Shown here one piece after another: positions 32,395-40,811 of a DNA stretch of 64,000 nt. The position numbers and the translations under genes were made by a program. The DNA is from Roseomonas gilardii (GTDB lineage: Bacteria; Pseudomonadota; Alphaproteobacteria; Acetobacterales; Acetobacteraceae): the NCBI RefSeq assembly GCF_001941945.1, contig NZ_CP015583.1, forward strand, positions 671,001 to 735,000, given 5' to 3'. Each line of letters begins with the position of its first letter. The first letter of the stretch is position 1. Below the pieces are notes generated by a model. The model worked only from the letters and a program-made list of their open reading frames with translations. It made no database searches and was not told the DNA's origin.

Positions 32395-33624
32395 TCAGCT
32401 CGTCGTCTGGATCATCTCCCGCACCACCGGATAGATCTCGTTCGCCCAGCGGCGGCCGTTGAAGACGCCGTAATGGCCGACGCCGGTCTGCAGGTGGTGG
32501 CGCTTCATCGTGACGGGGATGCCGCTGCACAGGTCCAGCGCCGCCATGGTCTGGCCGATGCCGCAGATGTCGTCGTTCTCGCCCTCCACGGTCAGCAGCG
32601 CGGTGCGGCGGATCGCATCCGGCCGCACCCGCTCGCCGCGCCAGTGCATGGTGCCGCGCGGCAACTCGTTCTCCTGGAAGGCGGAGCGGACGGTCTGGAG
32701 GTAGAATTCGGCGGTGAGGTCCATCACCGCGAAATACTCCCCGTAGAAGCGCTTGTGCGCTTCCGAGGCGGCCAGGGCGCCGGCGGCGATGTTCTCGTAC
32801 TGCGTGGCGAAGGCGCGGCCATGCCGGTGCAGGTTCATCGACATGAAGGCGCTGAGCTGGGTCACGCCGGGATAGACGCGGCGCCCATGCCCGGCGAAGC
32901 GCCAGGGCACGGTGTCGATCAGCTCCCGCTCGAACCACTCGATGGGCTTCGACTGTGCGAGGCGGTTCACCTCGGTCGGGTTCAGCCGCGTGTCGATCGG
33001 CCCGGCCATCAGCGTCATGGAGCGCGGCTGGTGCCGGTTGCGGGTCTGCGCCATGACCGAGACGGCGGCCAGCACCGGCACCGCCGGCTGGCAGACGGCG
33101 AGGACATGGGTGGGCGCACGTTCCTCGCCGCCCATCTCCTCCAGGAAGCGGATGATGTGCCCGATGCAGTCGTCGAGGTCGAAGCGACCAGCCTCGGCCG
33201 GCACGTCGCGGGCATTGGCCCAGTCGGTGATATAGACGTCGTGGTCCTGCAGCAGCACCTGCACCGTGCCGCGCAGCAGGGTGGCGAAATGCCCCGACAT
33301 CGGCGCCACCACCAGCACGCGCGGCTGCGGCAGGTCGCTGTCCTTGCGGAAGTGCAGGAGGCGGCCGAAGGGGGTGGCGAAGACCTCCTCCTCCCCGATT
33401 TCGGCCAGGGCATTGCCCATGCGGACGGGGGCGAGGTTGAAGGCCGGCCGCTTGTGGGTGACGCGGAGCTCGGACAGGACCTCCAGCGCCGCCGAGGCCC
33501 GGCGGAGCAGGGCGGCCCCCGGCTGCAACGGATGCAGCGGCCGCAGCAGCGGCGCCAGCCCGTGGGCGAAACCCTGCCAGGGAGCCAGAAGGTCGGTCCC
33601 GGATTGGTAAAGCGCGTAGTTCAT
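32395..33624 (-). CDS. phaZ: Intracellular polyhydroxyalkanoate depolymerase
   Basis: A 409-residue alpha/beta hydrolase that mobilises PHB storage granules. The nucleophile elbow is VLAVCQPAVPVLAA with C178 in place of serine, the hallmark of PhaZ-type intracellular depolymerases. Other family landmarks are MNYALYQSGTDLLAPW at the N-terminus, TDWANARDVPAEAG, and GENDDICGIGQT near the catalytic Asp. ATG 33624 is the family start rather than 33744. It implies the organism makes PHB, although no synthase is in this window. Confidence 0.93.
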   Translation of the reverse strand: MNYALYQSGTDLLAPWQGFAHGLAPLLRPLHPLQPGAALLRRASAALEVLSELRVTHKRPAFNLAPVRMGNALAEIGEEEVFATPFGRLLHFRKDSDLPQPRVLVVAPMSGHFATLLRGTVQVLLQDHDVYITDWANARDVPAEAGRFDLDDCIGHIIRFLEEMGGEERAPTHVLAVCQPAVPVLAAVSVMAQTRNRHQPRSMTLMAGPIDTRLNPTEVNRLAQSKPIEWFERELIDTVPWRFAGHGRRVYPGVTQLSAFMSMNLHRHGRAFATQYENIAAGALAASEAHKRFYGEYFAVMDLTAEFYLQTVRSAFQENELPRGTMHWRGERVRPDAIRRTALLTVEGENDDICGIGQTMAALDLCSGIPVTMKRHHLQTGVGHYGVFNGRRWANEIYPVVREMIQTTS

Positions 33625-33690
33625 GGGTCCGATCGGTCTCCGCGCAGGACCATGGGCCGGATCGGGACGTGTCGTGCCCGTCGGCCGGGT

Positions 33691-33732
33691 TTGCTGCGAC
33701 GCAACATATAGCGTGCCACGGCGAAGGCCCAA
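33691..33732 (-). promoter_or_regulatory. Candidate phaZ promoter with TTGC...GCAA inverted repeat
   Basis: On the minus strand TTGGGC (33732-33727) and TATATG (33710-33705) are 16 bases apart and about 80 bases before phaZ. Just downstream lies TTGC-tgcgac-GCAA (33691-33704), an inverted TGC/GCA-rich site of the sort PhaR-type regulators prefer. Both assignments are pattern-based only. Confidence 0.4.
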
Positions 33733-33911
33733 GGCGAAATGCATCCGGCCCGGCCAGGGGAGCCGGCCATGCCGGCCCCGGACCGGCGATGCGGGTGCCG
33801 GCGGGCCGGCGGGTGGGCAGGACCGCCCGATGCCGGAAGCGCGCGATTCCCTGGCGGGACCGAAGCGCCTAAGCTGCCTCCTGTCGGATTCAGGGCCGGA
33901 GGCCAGGTGCC

Positions 33912-34574
33912 ATGGCGGATGCCAGATTGCTGATCAGCAGTCGCAACTATTCCTCCTGGTCGCTGCGTGGCTGGCTACTCTGCCGCCTGACGGGGCTGGA
34001 GGTCGAGGTTTCCGTTGCGGCGGCGGACGATCCGGCGGCCCGGGCGGAGCTGCTGATGCGCTCCTCCTCCATTCTGCTGCCCTGCCTGATCCATGGGGAG
34101 GTCACGGTCTGGGACACGCTGGCCATCGCCGAATACCTGAACGAGACCTTCCCCAAAGCCGGCCTCCTGCCCGATGACCGGGCGGCGCGGGCGCGCAGCC
34201 GCTCGATCTCGGGGGAGATGCATTCCGGCTTCTCGGCGCTGCGTTCCTCGCTGCCGATGAACCTGCGGACACATGTGCCGGATTTCACGCTCTGGTCGGG
34301 GCCGAAGGCCGATATCGAGCGCATCCTGACGATCTGGAACGAGTGCCTGGGCAAATGGGGTGGGCCGTGGCTCTTCGGCGACAGGCCCGGCATCGCCGAT
34401 GCCATGTACGCGCCGGTGGTGACGCGCTTCCTGACCTATGGCGTCCGCCTGGATGGCGCCGCGGCCCGCTATGCCGACACCATCATGTCCTGGCCCGACA
34501 TGGCCGAATGGGTCGAGGCGGCGAAGGTCGAGCCGGAGCATGTCACGGAGCTGGACTTGGAGGCCGAGTTCTGA
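33912..34574 (+). CDS. Glutathione S-transferase family protein (copy 2)
   Basis: A 220-residue GST with the same framework as the copy at 16183-16842: SRNYSSWSLRGWLLC active-site loop, GEMHSGFSALRSSLPMNLR, and DAMYAPVVTRFLTY. The N-terminal domain binds glutathione; the C-terminal helical domain binds an unknown electrophile or serves another thiol chemistry. The 287 bases upstream are shared with the divergent phaZ promoter. Confidence 0.88.
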   Translation: MADARLLISSRNYSSWSLRGWLLCRLTGLEVEVSVAAADDPAARAELLMRSSSILLPCLIHGEVTVWDTLAIAEYLNETFPKAGLLPDDRAARARSRSISGEMHSGFSALRSSLPMNLRTHVPDFTLWSGPKADIERILTIWNECLGKWGGPWLFGDRPGIADAMYAPVVTRFLTYGVRLDGAAARYADTIMSWPDMAEWVEAAKVEPEHVTELDLEAEF

Positions 34575-34601
34575 ACCCGGCTCCAGCGAGAGAAAACGGG
34601 T

Positions 34602-35189
34602 TCAGGCCCCGGCGGCATCCATCCTGGCCAGCAGGGCCCGCACCCGGTCCGGCGGCAGAGAGGCCTCGACCGGCCGGGACCCGTTGAGCCGGAAGCGCAG
34701 CGGCTGGTTCGCCGCCGCCGCCGCGCGCAGCTCCATCTCCGGAAAGAAGCTCGCCACGGTTTCCGTGTAGAGGCAGTCCCGCCCCGAAGGCCCCTGGCCG
34801 CAGCGCAGCGTGTGGTCGATCTCCCGGATCGGGGCGGGGACGTGGTTGGCCATGCTGATGCTCACGAAGCGCTGCCGGCCCGGCCCGGCATAGGTCACCT
34901 CGATCGTGGCGCGGAAGATCCTCTCCCGCGCATCCTGCCGCGCCCGCCCGGCGCCCAGCGCGGTCAGGACGCGGGGCAGGGGCGGGCCGTCCGGGTATTC
35001 CTCGATCCTCGGGGTGACGCTGTAGACCAGGAAGGGCTGGTCCGGCTCGTCCTTGACCTGGACCGAGACCGGCTCCTGCGGCGGCAGGGGCTGGCCCGCC
35101 ACGATCGGGGGCTGCGGCGTGGCACAGGCGGCCAGCAGCAGGGCGAGGCCCAGCGGCAAGAGGAACGGAGAAAGGTGGTCACGGGCCAT
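34602..35189 (-). CDS. Putative lipoprotein, unrecognised
   Basis: A 195-residue protein with a lipoprotein signal (LGLALLLAACATPQPP, lipobox LAAC). The mature part includes LPPQEPVSVQVKDEP, ERIFRATIEVTYAGPGRQRFVSI and HTLRCGQGPSGRDCLYTETV, the latter with two cysteines that could form a disulfide. No known family is recognised. It is most likely anchored in the outer or inner membrane facing the periplasm. Confidence 0.7.
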   Translation of the reverse strand: MARDHLSPFLLPLGLALLLAACATPQPPIVAGQPLPPQEPVSVQVKDEPDQPFLVYSVTPRIEEYPDGPPLPRVLTALGAGRARQDARERIFRATIEVTYAGPGRQRFVSISMANHVPAPIREIDHTLRCGQGPSGRDCLYTETVASFFPEMELRAAAAANQPLRFRLNGSRPVEASLPPDRVRALLARMDAAGA

Positions 35190-35366
35190 CCGGTCTCAAT
35201 GGCACCGGCGCGGGGCCCGCGGCAAGGCAGAGCGCGACCGGCGGACCACGGCAGGGCCGGCCGCCTTTCCGGCGAAGGGGGGCCGGGGCCGGCGGCGCCC
35301 CGATCCCCTGGACGCCGGGCCGCGCCCGCGCGACAGAGGGGCGGGACAGCCGAGGGAGACAGCGGG

Positions 35367-35918
35367 ATGAGGGCCTATCTGGCCGGGCCGGACGTGTTCC
35401 TGCCGAAGGCGCGCGAGCATGCGCGCCGCAAGACCGGGATCTGCGCCCGCTATGGCATCACCGGGCGCCCGCCGCTGAACGAGGATGCGGAGGGGCTGGC
35501 GGCGGAGACCACCTGGCTCGGCATCTATCGCAAGGATGTGGCGATGATGGAGGAATGCGACATCGTGATCGCGAACCTCACGCCTTTCCGCGGTCCCTCC
35601 GCCGATTCGGGCACGCTGGTGGAGATCGGCTGGTTCCTCGGGCGTGGCAAGCCGATCTTCGGCTATTCCAACAGCGCCAGCCTCTTCGAGACGCGCAGCC
35701 GGGCGCAGGTGGCGGCGGTGCCGGACCCGCTGGAGGGCATCACCATCGAAGGATTCGGGGCGCCCGACAACCTGATGATCCCCGGCGCGGTGCTGGATGG
35801 CGGCGGGCTGCCCATGGTGCTGCCGCCGGATGGGCGGGACCGGGCCTTCGACGCGCTGGATGTGTTCGAACTCTGCGTGGCCCAGGCGGCGGTGAAGCTG
35901 GGCCTGCGGGGAGAATAG
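35367..35918 (+). CDS. Nucleoside 2-deoxyribosyltransferase
   Basis: A 183-residue enzyme that exchanges the base on 2'-deoxynucleosides or hydrolyses dNMPs. The N-terminus AYLAGPDVFLPKAREHARRK and the catalytic stretch GPSADSGTLVEIGWFLGRGK (with the nucleophilic Glu) are family hallmarks. VIANLTPFRG precedes the active site. GGGAG lies upstream of ATG 35367. With CpdB, the nucleoside importer and Cdd elsewhere in the window it adds to nucleoside salvage capacity. Confidence 0.9.
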   Translation: MRAYLAGPDVFLPKAREHARRKTGICARYGITGRPPLNEDAEGLAAETTWLGIYRKDVAMMEECDIVIANLTPFRGPSADSGTLVEIGWFLGRGKPIFGYSNSASLFETRSRAQVAAVPDPLEGITIEGFGAPDNLMIPGAVLDGGGLPMVLPPDGRDRAFDALDVFELCVAQAAVKLGLRGE

Positions 35919-36003
35919 GCCCCAAGGGGCGCGCGGAGAGGCGGGGTTCACGGGTGGACCCTCGCCTCGCGCCGACAGGGCGGCGTCGCGCTCCTGTCCT
36001 GGC

Positions 36004-36282
36004 CTAATGGTCGCGGCCGCGACCGGTCTTGGCCTGCAGCGCGTCGATCCGCTTGGAGGCCTCCGCCTTGCTGAGCGACGGGTCGAACTCCTCGCCGGCC
36101 TCCTCGCTCAGCGTCTTCAGATAGCTGGCCTGGGCGCCGGTCATCGCCTCGTCGCCGGTGGTCCAGTTGTCCGGGTCCTTCACCGTGTTGGAGCCGGGAT
36201 CGGGATCGGTCTTGGGATTCTCCGTCACGTCCTGGGTCGCCTTCTGGGCGGATTCGGCGTGCTGGCCGTGCTTCTGGGCCAT
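36004..36282 (-). CDS. DUF3072 family small protein
   Basis: A 92-residue hydrophilic protein whose second half, NWTTGDEAMTGAQASYLKT then SEEAGEEFDPSLSKAEASKR, is the DUF3072 signature. The N-terminal half is Gln/Lys/Asp-rich and probably disordered. Start 36282 has GAGGA upstream; the frame is open further but lacks the family pattern. Function is unknown. A GTTC-N7-GTTC site (36307-36321) ends 25 bases before the start, so it may be LexA-controlled. Confidence 0.82.
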   Translation of the reverse strand: MAQKHGQHAESAQKATQDVTENPKTDPDPGSNTVKDPDNWTTGDEAMTGAQASYLKTLSEEAGEEFDPSLSKAEASKRIDALQAKTGRGRDH

Positions 36283-36306
36283 GGATCTGGCATCCTCGTG
36301 TTGATC

Positions 36307-36321
36307 GTTCTCCAAACGTTC
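36307..36321. promoter_or_regulatory. Second LexA-like box, GTTC-N7-GTTC
   Basis: GTTC TCCAAAC GTTC is an exact match to the alphaproteobacterial LexA half-site pair. It sits between the DUF3072 gene (minus, 25 bases away) and hemD (plus, 62 bases away). Which gene it would control is not settled. A match of this length can arise by chance in a window of this size. Confidence 0.5.
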
Positions 36322-36382
36322 GCATCCGGCCGGGGTTTCGCGGTGCCTTCCCCGGCCGGAGCGGAAGACCAGGGAAGAGCCC

Positions 36383-37234
36383 ATGAGCAGCTCCGTGGAT
36401 GCCGAGACAGGGAATCAGGGCGCGGCCGGGCCGCTGGCCGGCCGCCGTGTCGTGGTGCCGGAAACGCGCGAGCTGGAAACCATGGCCCGGATGCTGGAGC
36501 GCCAGGGGGCCACGGTGCTGCGCTGCCCGCTGGTCGCCATCCTCGACCTGGAGGACCCGGCGCCCGCCGAGGCCTGGCTGCGGCGCTTCATCGACACGCC
36601 GCCGGACGACCTGATCCTGCTGACCGGGGAGGGGCTGTCGCGCCTGATGGGCGTGGCGGAACGGGCCGGGCTGGCGGAGGGCTTCCGCGCCGCGCTGTCC
36701 GGGGCGCGCCGCATCGTGCGCGGGCCCAAGCCGACGGCCCGGCTGCGGAGCCTGGGCCTGGGGCCCGACATCTCCGCGGCCACGCCGACCACGGCCGGGG
36801 TGATCGCCGCGCTGGAACCCCTGCCGCTGGAAGGGCGGCGCGTGGCGGTGCAGCTCTATCCCGACAATCCCAACGAGGCGCTGCTGGGCTTCCTGCGCGA
36901 TCGCGGCGCCCGGCCCGATCCGGTGGTGCCCTATGCCTATGCCTCGAAGGAGGATGACGGACGGGTGCTGGCGGTGATCCGCGAGATGGCGGAGGGGGCG
37001 GTGGACCTGATCGCCTTCACCTCCTCTCCCCAGGTGCGGCGCCTGCGCGAGGTGGCGAAGGCCAGCGGCGAGGAAGCGCTGCTGGCCGAAGCCCTGGCCC
37101 GCACCCGCATCGCCGCCGTGGGACCGCTGGTGGCGCGGGCGGTGGAGGAGGCGGGCGGCCATGTCGCCATGCAGCCGGGCGAGAACTTCCACCTCAAGCC
37201 GATGGTGGGCGAGATCGTCGCGGCGATCGGCTGA
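36383..37234 (+). CDS. hemD: Uroporphyrinogen-III synthase
   Basis: A 283-residue HemD-fold protein that cyclises hydroxymethylbilane to uroporphyrinogen III. It reads GRRVVVPETRELETMARMLERQGATVLRCPLVAI, then DDLILLTGEGLSRL, a mid-domain hinge, DLIAFTSSPQVRRLREVAK and RIAAVGPLVARAVEEAGGHVAMQP, all typical. The sequence family is poorly conserved, so active-site residues cannot be listed with certainty. HemA and HemF genes also lie in this window, but as separate units. Confidence 0.85.
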   Translation: MSSSVDAETGNQGAAGPLAGRRVVVPETRELETMARMLERQGATVLRCPLVAILDLEDPAPAEAWLRRFIDTPPDDLILLTGEGLSRLMGVAERAGLAEGFRAALSGARRIVRGPKPTARLRSLGLGPDISAATPTTAGVIAALEPLPLEGRRVAVQLYPDNPNEALLGFLRDRGARPDPVVPYAYASKEDDGRVLAVIREMAEGAVDLIAFTSSPQVRRLREVAKASGEEALLAEALARTRIAAVGPLVARAVEEAGGHVAMQPGENFHLKPMVGEIVAAIG

Positions 37235-37280
37235 TCCGGCCGCGACGCCTCCGCCCACCGGGGGGGATGCTCCTGTGCCG

Positions 37281-38342
37281 TCAGGGGATCAGGCAGTCGG
37301 CGCGGAGCTGCGCGAAGAGATCGAAGAAGGCCTCGTCCGTCGGCTGATAGGCAGTGAAGCCCAGGCGCCGGCTCTTGCTCATGTCCGTCACCACCTCGAT
37401 CGGGCGGCCGAGATCGGCATCGGTGTGCCAGGGGGAAGCGAGGCGGCGCAGATCGGCCTCCGCCAGCCCGTGCCGCGCGGCGATGGCGCGCCAGGCCTCG
37501 TCGTCGCCCGCCATCTGCCGCTCCAGCGGCTGCGGCGTGCCGTCGAACGGGGCGGGTTCCAGGCCGAACCAATTGGCGATCCGCCCCCACATCCAGCTCC
37601 AGCGGAAGATGTCGCCATCGACCACGTTGAAGGCCTCGTCGCGCGCCGCCGGGGTGGTGGCGGCCCAGAGCAGGTGCCGGGCCAGCAGCCGCGCATCCGT
37701 CATGTCGGTCAGCCCGTTCCACTGCGCGGCGGAACCGGGGAAGCGGAAGGGGCGCCCCAGCTCCCGGCACAGCGTGGCATAGGCGGCCAGGGTGGTGCCC
37801 ATGTTCATCGCGTTGCCGACCGCCTTGCCGATCACCGTGTGCGGGCGATGGACGCTCCAGGAGAAGCCGTCGCGCGCGGCGGCGGCGAAGAGCTCGTCCT
37901 CCTGCGCGTAGTAGAAGTTCTCCACCTCCAGGCGCGGCTGGTCCTCGCGGAAGGGGGTCTGCGGCAGCACGCCCTTCCCGTAGGTCTCGAAGGGGCCGAG
38001 ATAGTGCTTCAGCCCCGTGACCAGCGCGACATGCCGCACCCCGCCGCCCGGCCGCAACGCGTCGAGCAGGTTCCGCACCATGGCGGCGTTGACCCGGATA
38101 TTGGCCGCCTCGCTGTCCTGGCGGAGCCAGGTGGCGATGAACACCGCCTCGGGCCGCAGCTCCGCCAGGGCCGCGGCGGTGCCGGCGGCGTCCTGCAGGT
38201 CGGCGCTGACCGGCTGTACGCCCGGCTGCGCCGGAGGGCGGCGGGCGAGGCCATGCACCGTCCATCCTTCCGCCGCCAGATGCGCTGCCGTCGCACCGCC
38301 GACGATGCCGCCCGCCCCCACCACCAGTGCCGTCTTCGTCAT
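37281..38342 (-). CDS. SDR-family NADPH reductase, PRISE-like (progesterone 5beta-reductase/iridoid-synthase type)
   Basis: A 353-residue extended short-chain dehydrogenase. The cofactor motif is TALVVGAGGIVGGATAAHLA. ENFYYAQEDEL contains the Tyr of the PRISE active site, and SVHRPHTVIGKAVGNAMN is the matching substrate-pocket segment. PRISE enzymes reduce conjugated C=C bonds of enones. Start 38342 is chosen because the Rossmann fold begins there. A HxlR-type regulator is divergent at 38447, the common pattern for a regulator and its redox target. Confidence 0.82.
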   Translation of the reverse strand: MTKTALVVGAGGIVGGATAAHLAAEGWTVHGLARRPPAQPGVQPVSADLQDAAGTAAALAELRPEAVFIATWLRQDSEAANIRVNAAMVRNLLDALRPGGGVRHVALVTGLKHYLGPFETYGKGVLPQTPFREDQPRLEVENFYYAQEDELFAAAARDGFSWSVHRPHTVIGKAVGNAMNMGTTLAAYATLCRELGRPFRFPGSAAQWNGLTDMTDARLLARHLLWAATTPAARDEAFNVVDGDIFRWSWMWGRIANWFGLEPAPFDGTPQPLERQMAGDDEAWRAIAARHGLAEADLRRLASPWHTDADLGRPIEVVTDMSKSRRLGFTAYQPTDEAFFDLFAQLRADCLIP

Positions 38343-38446
38343 GGGCCTGCTCTCGCCTCCGCTGTTCGGGGGCGAAACTGGGCAGGGAGAGCGGGATGTT
38401 CTAGACGGCACCGGTTGGGGACATAGGCACCAGGAGGTGACCACCG

Positions 38447-38827
38447 ATGCGGCCCGGTACGCCGGAGGAAGCCTGGGGCGAGGACTGCGCGCCGCGACGC
38501 GTGCTGGAACTCTTCGCGACCAAGTGGACCAGCATGATCCTGCACACGCTCCATGCCCTCCATGGCGGCGAGGCGCGGACCGGCGTTCTGCAGCGCAGCC
38601 TGCCCGGCATCTCCAAGAAGATGCTGACCCAGACGCTGCGCGAGATGGAGGCGAGCGGCCTGGTCTCCCGCCATGTCCAGGGCACCGTGCCGCCGGCGGT
38701 GGAATACCGGCTGACGGCGCTGGGGCGGCGCTTCGTGGAGCCGGTCGAGCTGCTCTACGACTGGGGGCGCCGCAATGCCGACGCGCTCGACAGTCTCGCG
38801 CCGAGGGCGACCTCGCGGCGCGGCTAG
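38447..38827 (+). CDS. HxlR-family transcriptional regulator
   Basis: A 126-residue winged-helix protein. RRVLELFATKWTSMILHTLHAL, LPGISKKMLTQTLREMEASGLVSR (recognition helix and wing) and PAVEYRLTALGRRFVEPVELLYDWG are the HxlR hallmarks. Many members sense electrophiles or disulfide stress and regulate the adjacent oxidoreductase, here the PRISE-like gene across a 104-base divergent region. The family's conserved cysteine near the N-terminus is present as C14 (GEDCAPRRVLEL). Confidence 0.9.
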   Translation: MRPGTPEEAWGEDCAPRRVLELFATKWTSMILHTLHALHGGEARTGVLQRSLPGISKKMLTQTLREMEASGLVSRHVQGTVPPAVEYRLTALGRRFVEPVELLYDWGRRNADALDSLAPRATSRRG

Positions 38828-38876
38828 GACGTGCGCCCGGAGGAAGGGATTTGCGCGGCCGGCGGGAGGCGGTTCA

Positions 38877-40448
38877 ATGCCGCGCATGAGCCAGACCGCC
38901 AGCCGCCTCGACCGAGTCCTCGACAGCCTGCCCGCCCGCTATCCCGGCCCCGGCGGCGCCGTGGCGGTGCTGCGCGAGGGCCAGGTGGTGGCGAGCCGCT
39001 GCTGGGGCTGGGCGGATGCCGGGCGGCGGCTGCCCTTCACCGGGCGGACGCCCTTCCTGGTCTGCTCCATCACCAAGCAGTTCACCTGCGCCCTGCTGCT
39101 CGATCTCTTCCCCGATCCCACGGTCCTGGATGACGAAATCCGCCGGCTGATGCCGGATCTGGCGGGCGAGGCGCCCGGCATCCTCGACCTTTGCCACAAC
39201 CAGTCGGGGCTGCGGGACTACTGGGCGGAGGCGATGCTCTGCGGTGCGCCGGTCGAAGGGCATTTCGGGCCGGAGGAGGCGCGCTGGCTGATCGGGCGGA
39301 CGCGCACGCTGCATTTCCGGCCCGGCACGCGCTTCTCCTACGTCAACCAGAACTTCCGCCTCCTCTCGGAGATCATCGAGCGCCGCACCGGCCAGGATTT
39401 CGCGACGCTGCTGCGCGAACGCATCCTCGACCGCGCGGAGATGCCGGACGCGGCGCTGAACCCGGACACCTCGGCGGTGCGGGACGGCACGATCGGCTAT
39501 GAGGGCTCGCTGGCGGGCGGCTTCCGTGCGGCGGAGAACCATATCCACTGGACGGGCGATGCCGGCCTCGCCGCCTCGCTGGAGGACATGATCGCCTGGG
39601 AGCGCTTCATCGACGCGGCCCGGGACGAGGTGGCGGGGCTCTACAACCGGCTTTCCGCGCCGGTCGCCTTCCGGGACGGCAGTCCCGCCACCTATGGCTT
39701 CGGCCTGGGGCGGGGCCGGCTGCTGGGGCGCGAGGTCACCGCCCATGGCGGCGGTCTGCGCGGCTGGCGGAGCTTCCGGGCGCATGCCGCGGCGGAACGC
39801 GTTTCCGTCGTGGTGCTGTTCAACCACATGGCCGATCCCCGCGCCGCCGCGGCGGAGCTTTTCGGCGCGCTGCTGGACCTGCCGGCCGATCCGGCGCCGC
39901 CGCCCACCGATGCGACCCTGGCCGGCTGCTACCTGGAGCCCGAGACCGGGCTGGCGACGCGGGTGGAGGCGATAGCGGATGGACGCCTGCGGCTGGGCTT
40001 CTCGGGCGGGACGGAAATCCTCTCGGCCTGCGCGGAAGGCGGTGCCGCCGGCGGCGCGAGCCGCCTGTTCCGGGATGAGGGGGCCGTCATCCTGGAGCGG
40101 GCCGGCGACAATCTCCGGACCAGGCTGGAGCCGCGCGACGGCGAGCCCGGCCCGGGCTTCGAGGGGCGCTTCCGCTGCGAGGAACTGGAAGCGGAGCTGA
40201 CCGTCGCCGCTTCGGGGGGCGCGCTTTACGGCGCCTTTTCCGGACGGCTGGGGGAGGGGATGATGCAGCCCCTGCTGCCCTTCGCCTCGGACATGTTGCT
40301 GCTGCCCTGCCCCCGCGCGCTGGACTTCGCCCCGCCCGGCGACTGGACCCTGCGTGCCCTGCGCGATGCCGGCGGCGGGGTCGAGGAGATCCGCGTCGGC
40401 TGCTGGCTGGCGCGCGACCTGCCGTTCCGGCGGATCGCGGCGGCATAG
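38877..40448 (+). CDS. Serine hydrolase, D-aminopeptidase (DAP) type
   Basis: A 523-residue penicillin-recognising-fold hydrolase. Motifs are SITKQF (SxxK nucleophile), FSYVNQNFRLL (YxN) and TAHGGGLRGW (HxG). Two beta-barrel-like C-terminal domains follow (AGCYLEPETGLATRV and FEGRFRCEELEAEL), matching the length and layout of Ochrobactrum D-aminopeptidase. That enzyme removes N-terminal D-amino acids from peptides. No signal peptide is visible, so it is cytoplasmic. GGGAGG precedes ATG 38877; 38886 is an alternative. Confidence 0.83.
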   Translation: MPRMSQTASRLDRVLDSLPARYPGPGGAVAVLREGQVVASRCWGWADAGRRLPFTGRTPFLVCSITKQFTCALLLDLFPDPTVLDDEIRRLMPDLAGEAPGILDLCHNQSGLRDYWAEAMLCGAPVEGHFGPEEARWLIGRTRTLHFRPGTRFSYVNQNFRLLSEIIERRTGQDFATLLRERILDRAEMPDAALNPDTSAVRDGTIGYEGSLAGGFRAAENHIHWTGDAGLAASLEDMIAWERFIDAARDEVAGLYNRLSAPVAFRDGSPATYGFGLGRGRLLGREVTAHGGGLRGWRSFRAHAAAERVSVVVLFNHMADPRAAAAELFGALLDLPADPAPPPTDATLAGCYLEPETGLATRVEAIADGRLRLGFSGGTEILSACAEGGAAGGASRLFRDEGAVILERAGDNLRTRLEPRDGEPGPGFEGRFRCEELEAELTVAASGGALYGAFSGRLGEGMMQPLLPFASDMLLLPCPRALDFAPPGDWTLRALRDAGGGVEEIRVGCWLARDLPFRRIAAA

Positions 40449-40557
40449 GCCCCGCCGCTTCCCGCGCCGGGGCGGATCGGCGGGCATACAAGGGCGGCGC
40501 CCGGGCGTTGTGTTTCCGGAGGAGGGGCATGGCGCCCCCGGACAGCGGAGAGGCCCG

Positions 40558-40770
40558 ATGAGCGATGCGCGGAAGCCAGGAGACAGCGGCGCCGAGGACC
40601 CCACCAAGGCCAAGGGGCCCAGCCACACGCCCGAAGGGGCGCCGACCGACAAGGCCCACGAGGAGGCCGGCGACGGGACGCTGGCCGGCTCCACCCCGGC
40701 CGGGCTGACGCTGGAACAGCTGCGGGAACAGGCCCGCAGCGACAAGACAGATGACGGCGGCACCGGCTGA
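40558..40770 (+). CDS. 70-aa hydrophilic, probably disordered protein
   Basis: A 70-residue frame with GGAGAGG ahead of ATG 40558. The product is rich in Asp, Glu, Gly, Lys, Pro and Thr, with no aromatic residue or cysteine. A short helix-forming stretch, GLTLEQLREQARSDK, lies near the end. It has no recognised domain. Compositionally it resembles stress-associated small hydrophilic proteins; two more such genes occur at 56636-57033. Confidence 0.6.
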   Translation: MSDARKPGDSGAEDPTKAKGPSHTPEGAPTDKAHEEAGDGTLAGSTPAGLTLEQLREQARSDKTDDGGTG

Positions 40771-40811
40771 AGGCCGGCATCCTATCCTTGCGCCGTCGCG
40801 GCGGCCCTGTG

